A DNA stretch of 64,000 nucleotides from the NCBI RefSeq assembly GCF_018889955.1, contig NZ_CP076545.1, positions 806,001 to 870,000 on the forward strand, given 5' to 3'. Shown here piece after piece: positions 61,660 through 64,000 of the stretch. The notes under the pieces were generated by a model. It saw only the letters and a list, made by a program, of their open reading frames with translations. It had not been told where the DNA came from and made no database searches. The DNA is from Collinsella sp. zg1085. Lineage in GTDB: Bacteria > Actinomycetota > Coriobacteriia > Coriobacteriales > Coriobacteriaceae. The position numbers were made by a program, and so were the translations under genes. Numbering within the stretch: position 1 is the stretch's first letter; the number at the start of each line of letters is the position of its first letter.

Positions 61660-64000
61660 ATGGCAAAGGTTCGCGTTTCGAGTCTCGCAAAAGACTTTGG
61701 CATGACGTCAAAAGAATTGATGGGCTATCTCGCTGAGATGAAAATCCCCGTAAAGTCAGCATCTTCCACCTTGGAAGATGCCTATGTGTCGATGGTGAAG
61801 AAAAAGCTTGCTCCCGTGCTTGAGGCACGTGCGGCAGAGGTTGAGGCACAAAAGGCAGCTGAGGCGGCGGCTGAGCGTGCAGAAGAAGAGCAAAAGGCTG
61901 CCGAGGCAGAATCTGAGCGCCGTGCTGCTGAAGCGCGCCGTGAAGAAGAGCGTCGTTTGTCGCAGGCTGCTCGCACAGCAGAAGAAACAAGCCGTGCTAT
62001 TGCCGCAGCTGCTGAGGCCGAGGCGCGTCGCCAGGCAGAAGAAGCACGCCGTCAAGCCGAGCTTGAAGCAAAACGCCGCGCCGTTCCAGCAAGCGATTCG
62101 GGTTCGCGTTTCCGCTCGCTTCTCGATCAAATTGCGGCACAAGAAGCCGCACTTAAAGAAAAAGAAGAGACGGTAGCACCTGCTCCGTCCGCTGAGCCAC
62201 GCAAGAGCGGGCGTTCACGCAAGGGTGAGCGAAACGAGCGTAAAAACGAAAGCCCTCGTGAGGCAGCCCCGCGTCGTCGTAGCAGTGCACAACCTGCAAT
62301 TCCTGCAGGTCTTGATGTTCCCTCACCAGAAAAAGCCTCCAAGAAAAAGCGTCGTGGACCTGCTCATACCGAGGAAGACCATTATGCTCGTATGGCACGC
62401 GAGGCAGAAGAATACAGCCGCGAGCGGGTTCTTGAAGAAGCACGCGCAGCAGTTGAGGAAGCAAGTCGCGAGAGTACGGGCCGTCGTAAAAAGCGCAAAG
62501 AGAAGCGTGAGCGTGAAGCTGCAGCCGCTCAGCAAGAGCGCAAGATTGAAGAGGCAAAAGCACAAGGTCTCTCACCAGATGAGCTGGATGCAATTCGTGT
62601 AACTGAAGGCATTACGGTTGCTGAGCTTGCAGAAGCTATGGATGTCAATCCAAACGACATTATCAAGCGCCTCTTCTTGCTGGGAACACCGCTCACTATG
62701 ACGCAAACGATGTCAAATGAGCTTGTTGAGCTTGTGGCTGATGATATGGGGCGCCAAATCAAGATTGTGAGCCCCGAAGAAGAGAATAGCTTTAGCTTCT
62801 ACGATGACCCCAATGACTTGGTGCCTCGCCCGCCTGTTGTTACGGTTATGGGCCACGTTGACCACGGCAAAACATCGCTTTTGGACGCAATTCGCCATAC
62901 GGGCGTTACAGCAACTGAGGCAGGCGGCATAACGCAGCATATCGGTGCTTCGCAGGTTTCAATCAACGATCGCATTATTACGTTTGTTGATACACCTGGT
63001 CATGAGGCATTTACGGCTATGCGTGCCCGTGGTGCTAAGGTAACAGACGTTGTTGTGTTGGTTGTTGCTGCTGATGACGGCGTTATGCCGCAAACTGTTG
63101 AGGCTATCAACCACTCTAAAGCAGCTGGGGTACCTATTGTAGTTGCGGTAAACAAATGCGATAAGCCAGATGCTAACCCTGATCGCGTTCGTCAAGAACT
63201 AACCGAATACGGCGTCATTCCTGAGGAATGGGGCGGTCAGAACATGTTTGTTAACGTAAGTGCTAAGCAGGGTGAAGGCATTGATGATTTGCTTGAAACC
63301 ATTTTGCTGCAATCAGATGTACTCGAGCTTAAAGCTAACCCGGATACCTTTGCCTCTGGTTATATCTTAGAAGGAAAACTTGATCGCGGTCGTGGCTCGG
63401 TGGCAACCCTTTTGGTTGCACGCGGTACACTGCATGTTGGCGATGCCTTGGTGGCAGGTCAGTGCTGGGGTCGTGTGCGTGCTATGCTCAACCCGCGTGG
63501 TGAGCAGGTAAGCGTTGCTACACCATCAGACCCTGTTGAGATTTTGGGTCTCTCGGCGGTGCCGGGCGCAGGCGATGAGTTCCGTGTCTTTGAAGATGAC
63601 CGTGATGCCCGTGATTTGGCTGAGCAACGTGCTCTCAAAGCGCGTATCGAGGAGCAAAATAAGGTCAAGCACGTAACCTTAGAAACGCTCTTTACTGAGA
63701 TGAACAACAACGAACTAAGCGAGCTTAACCTAGTGGTTAAGGCTGATGTTCAGGGCTCCATTGAGGCACTTGCCGATGCACTAGCCAAGATGGACCAGTC
63801 TGAGGTTCGCATTAACATCATTCACTCAGCAGTAGGCGCCATCTCAGAAACCGATGTTACGCTCGCTGCTGCTTCAAACGCCATTATTGTTGGCTTTGGT
63901 GTACGCCCGCAGGGTAAGGCACGTGACCTAGCTGAGCGGGAGCAGGTGCAAATTAAGACCTACTCCATCATCTACAAGGCAATTGAGGATATTGATGCCG
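61660..64000 (+). CDS. infB: Translation initiation factor IF-2 (partial, runs off the window)
   Basis: GTPase that places initiator tRNA on the ribosome. About 780 residues are visible and the frame is still open at the end of the window. The N-terminal IF2N domain ([19 protein letters not shown]) is followed by a long Ala/Glu/Arg-rich charged helical region (about 60-320), a second IF2N-like segment, then the G domain: G1 GHVDHGKT near residue 399, G3 DTPGHEAF, G4 NKCD, and the following beta-barrel domains. ATG 61660 has GGTAGGTGA upstream. Long apparent frames on the minus strand of the charged region are composition artefacts. Confidence 0.97.
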   Translation, partial: MAKVRVSSLAKDFGMTSKELMGYLAEMKIPVKSASSTLEDAYVSMVKKKLAPVLEARAAEVEAQKAAEAAAERAEEEQKAAEAESERRAAEARREEERRLSQAARTAEETSRAIAAAAEAEARRQAEEARRQAELEAKRRAVPASDSGSRFRSLLDQIAAQEAALKEKEETVAPAPSAEPRKSGRSRKGERNERKNESPREAAPRRRSSAQPAIPAGLDVPSPEKASKKKRRGPAHTEEDHYARMAREAEEYSRERVLEEARAAVEEASRESTGRRKKRKEKREREAAAAQQERKIEEAKAQGLSPDELDAIRVTEGITVAELAEAMDVNPNDIIKRLFLLGTPLTMTQTMSNELVELVADDMGRQIKIVSPEEENSFSFYDDPNDLVPRPPVVTVMGHVDHGKTSLLDAIRHTGVTATEAGGITQHIGASQVSINDRIITFVDTPGHEAFTAMRARGAKVTDVVVLVVAADDGVMPQTVEAINHSKAAGVPIVVAVNKCDKPDANPDRVRQELTEYGVIPEEWGGQNMFVNVSAKQGEGIDDLLETILLQSDVLELKANPDTFASGYILEGKLDRGRGSVATLLVARGTLHVGDALVAGQCWGRVRAMLNPRGEQVSVATPSDPVEILGLSAVPGAGDEFRVFEDDRDARDLAEQRALKARIEEQNKVKHVTLETLFTEMNNNELSELNLVVKADVQGSIEALADALAKMDQSEVRINIIHSAVGAISETDVTLAAASNAIIVGFGVRPQGKARDLAEREQVQIKTYSIIYKAIEDIDA

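Noticed and set aside
61766-62602. Several long minus-strand frames opposite infB
   Set aside because: They mirror the Ala/Glu/Arg-rich charged region, have repetitive Ser/Arg/Cys composition, lack binding sites and overlap each other.

Overview
The window is a gene-dense stretch of a low-to-mid GC actinobacterial chromosome, most likely Coriobacteriia of the Atopobium/Lancefieldella/Olsenella kind. The suggestion rests on the moderate GC, the strong purine-rich ribosome binding sites with occasional GTG and TTG starts, a fermentative gene set (L-lactate dehydrogenase, PTS sugar uptake, class III fructose-bisphosphatase, fhs/fchA folate chemistry) and the actinobacterial gene orders. The assignment is inference; no marker rRNA lies in the window. 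About 47 protein genes, four tRNA genes (Arg-TCT, Gly-TCC, Pro-TGG, Leu-TAG), one cobalamin riboswitch, two LicT-type RNA antiterminator sites, about a dozen terminators and one small palindromic mobile-element-like block are described. No CRISPR array, rRNA or intact insertion sequence was seen.

Layout: 1-1.7 kb is the end of an AT-richer ABC transporter cluster. 1.9-7.1 kb holds housekeeping genes (nadE, ldh, an NdpA-like nucleoid protein) and a secreted coiled-coil wall protein. 7.4-12.9 kb is a cobalamin-riboswitch-controlled pair of large surface proteins, both with DUF4430-like (transcobalamin C-terminal-like) domains and one with a PQQ-type beta-propeller. After class III fbp and tRNA-Arg, 15.4-22.0 kb is a fructose/general PTS block (fruA, ptsH, ptsI, two fruK-like kinases). 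22-29.5 kb mixes mscL, a ClC channel, redox and hydrolase genes, a MerR regulator with a textbook 19-bp-spacer promoter, gdhA and tRNAs. 29.8-36.2 kb is the proteostasis block tig-clpP-clpX followed by valS. 36.3-38.9 kb is an ABC exporter preceded by a G10 tract in a promoter-like position. 39.1-44.5 kb is a one-carbon folate operon (fhs, fchA, folD, 5-formyl-THF cyclo-ligase, folC). 44.5-48.3 kb holds a MITE-like palindrome, a DUF438 hemerythrin/PAS protein and an RlpA-like wall protein. 48.4-51.3 kb is a TGS-less thrS with a degenerate Cys/Met-metabolism enzyme homologue. 51.5-55.4 kb is a beta-glucoside operon (RAT sites, licT, IIBC, GH1). 55.6-64.0 kb runs guaB, leuS, rimP, nusA and the start of infB.

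Functional themes: sugar phosphorylation via HPr/EI feeds both the fructose and beta-glucoside permeases, although the beta-glucoside permease has no IIA domain of its own. In the folate operon, FolD lacks the lysine and glutamine needed for cyclohydrolase chemistry and sits directly behind an FchA-type protein that can supply that step. The most novel-looking unit is the riboswitch plus the two DUF4430 surface proteins, which reads as an extracellular corrinoid-binding system.
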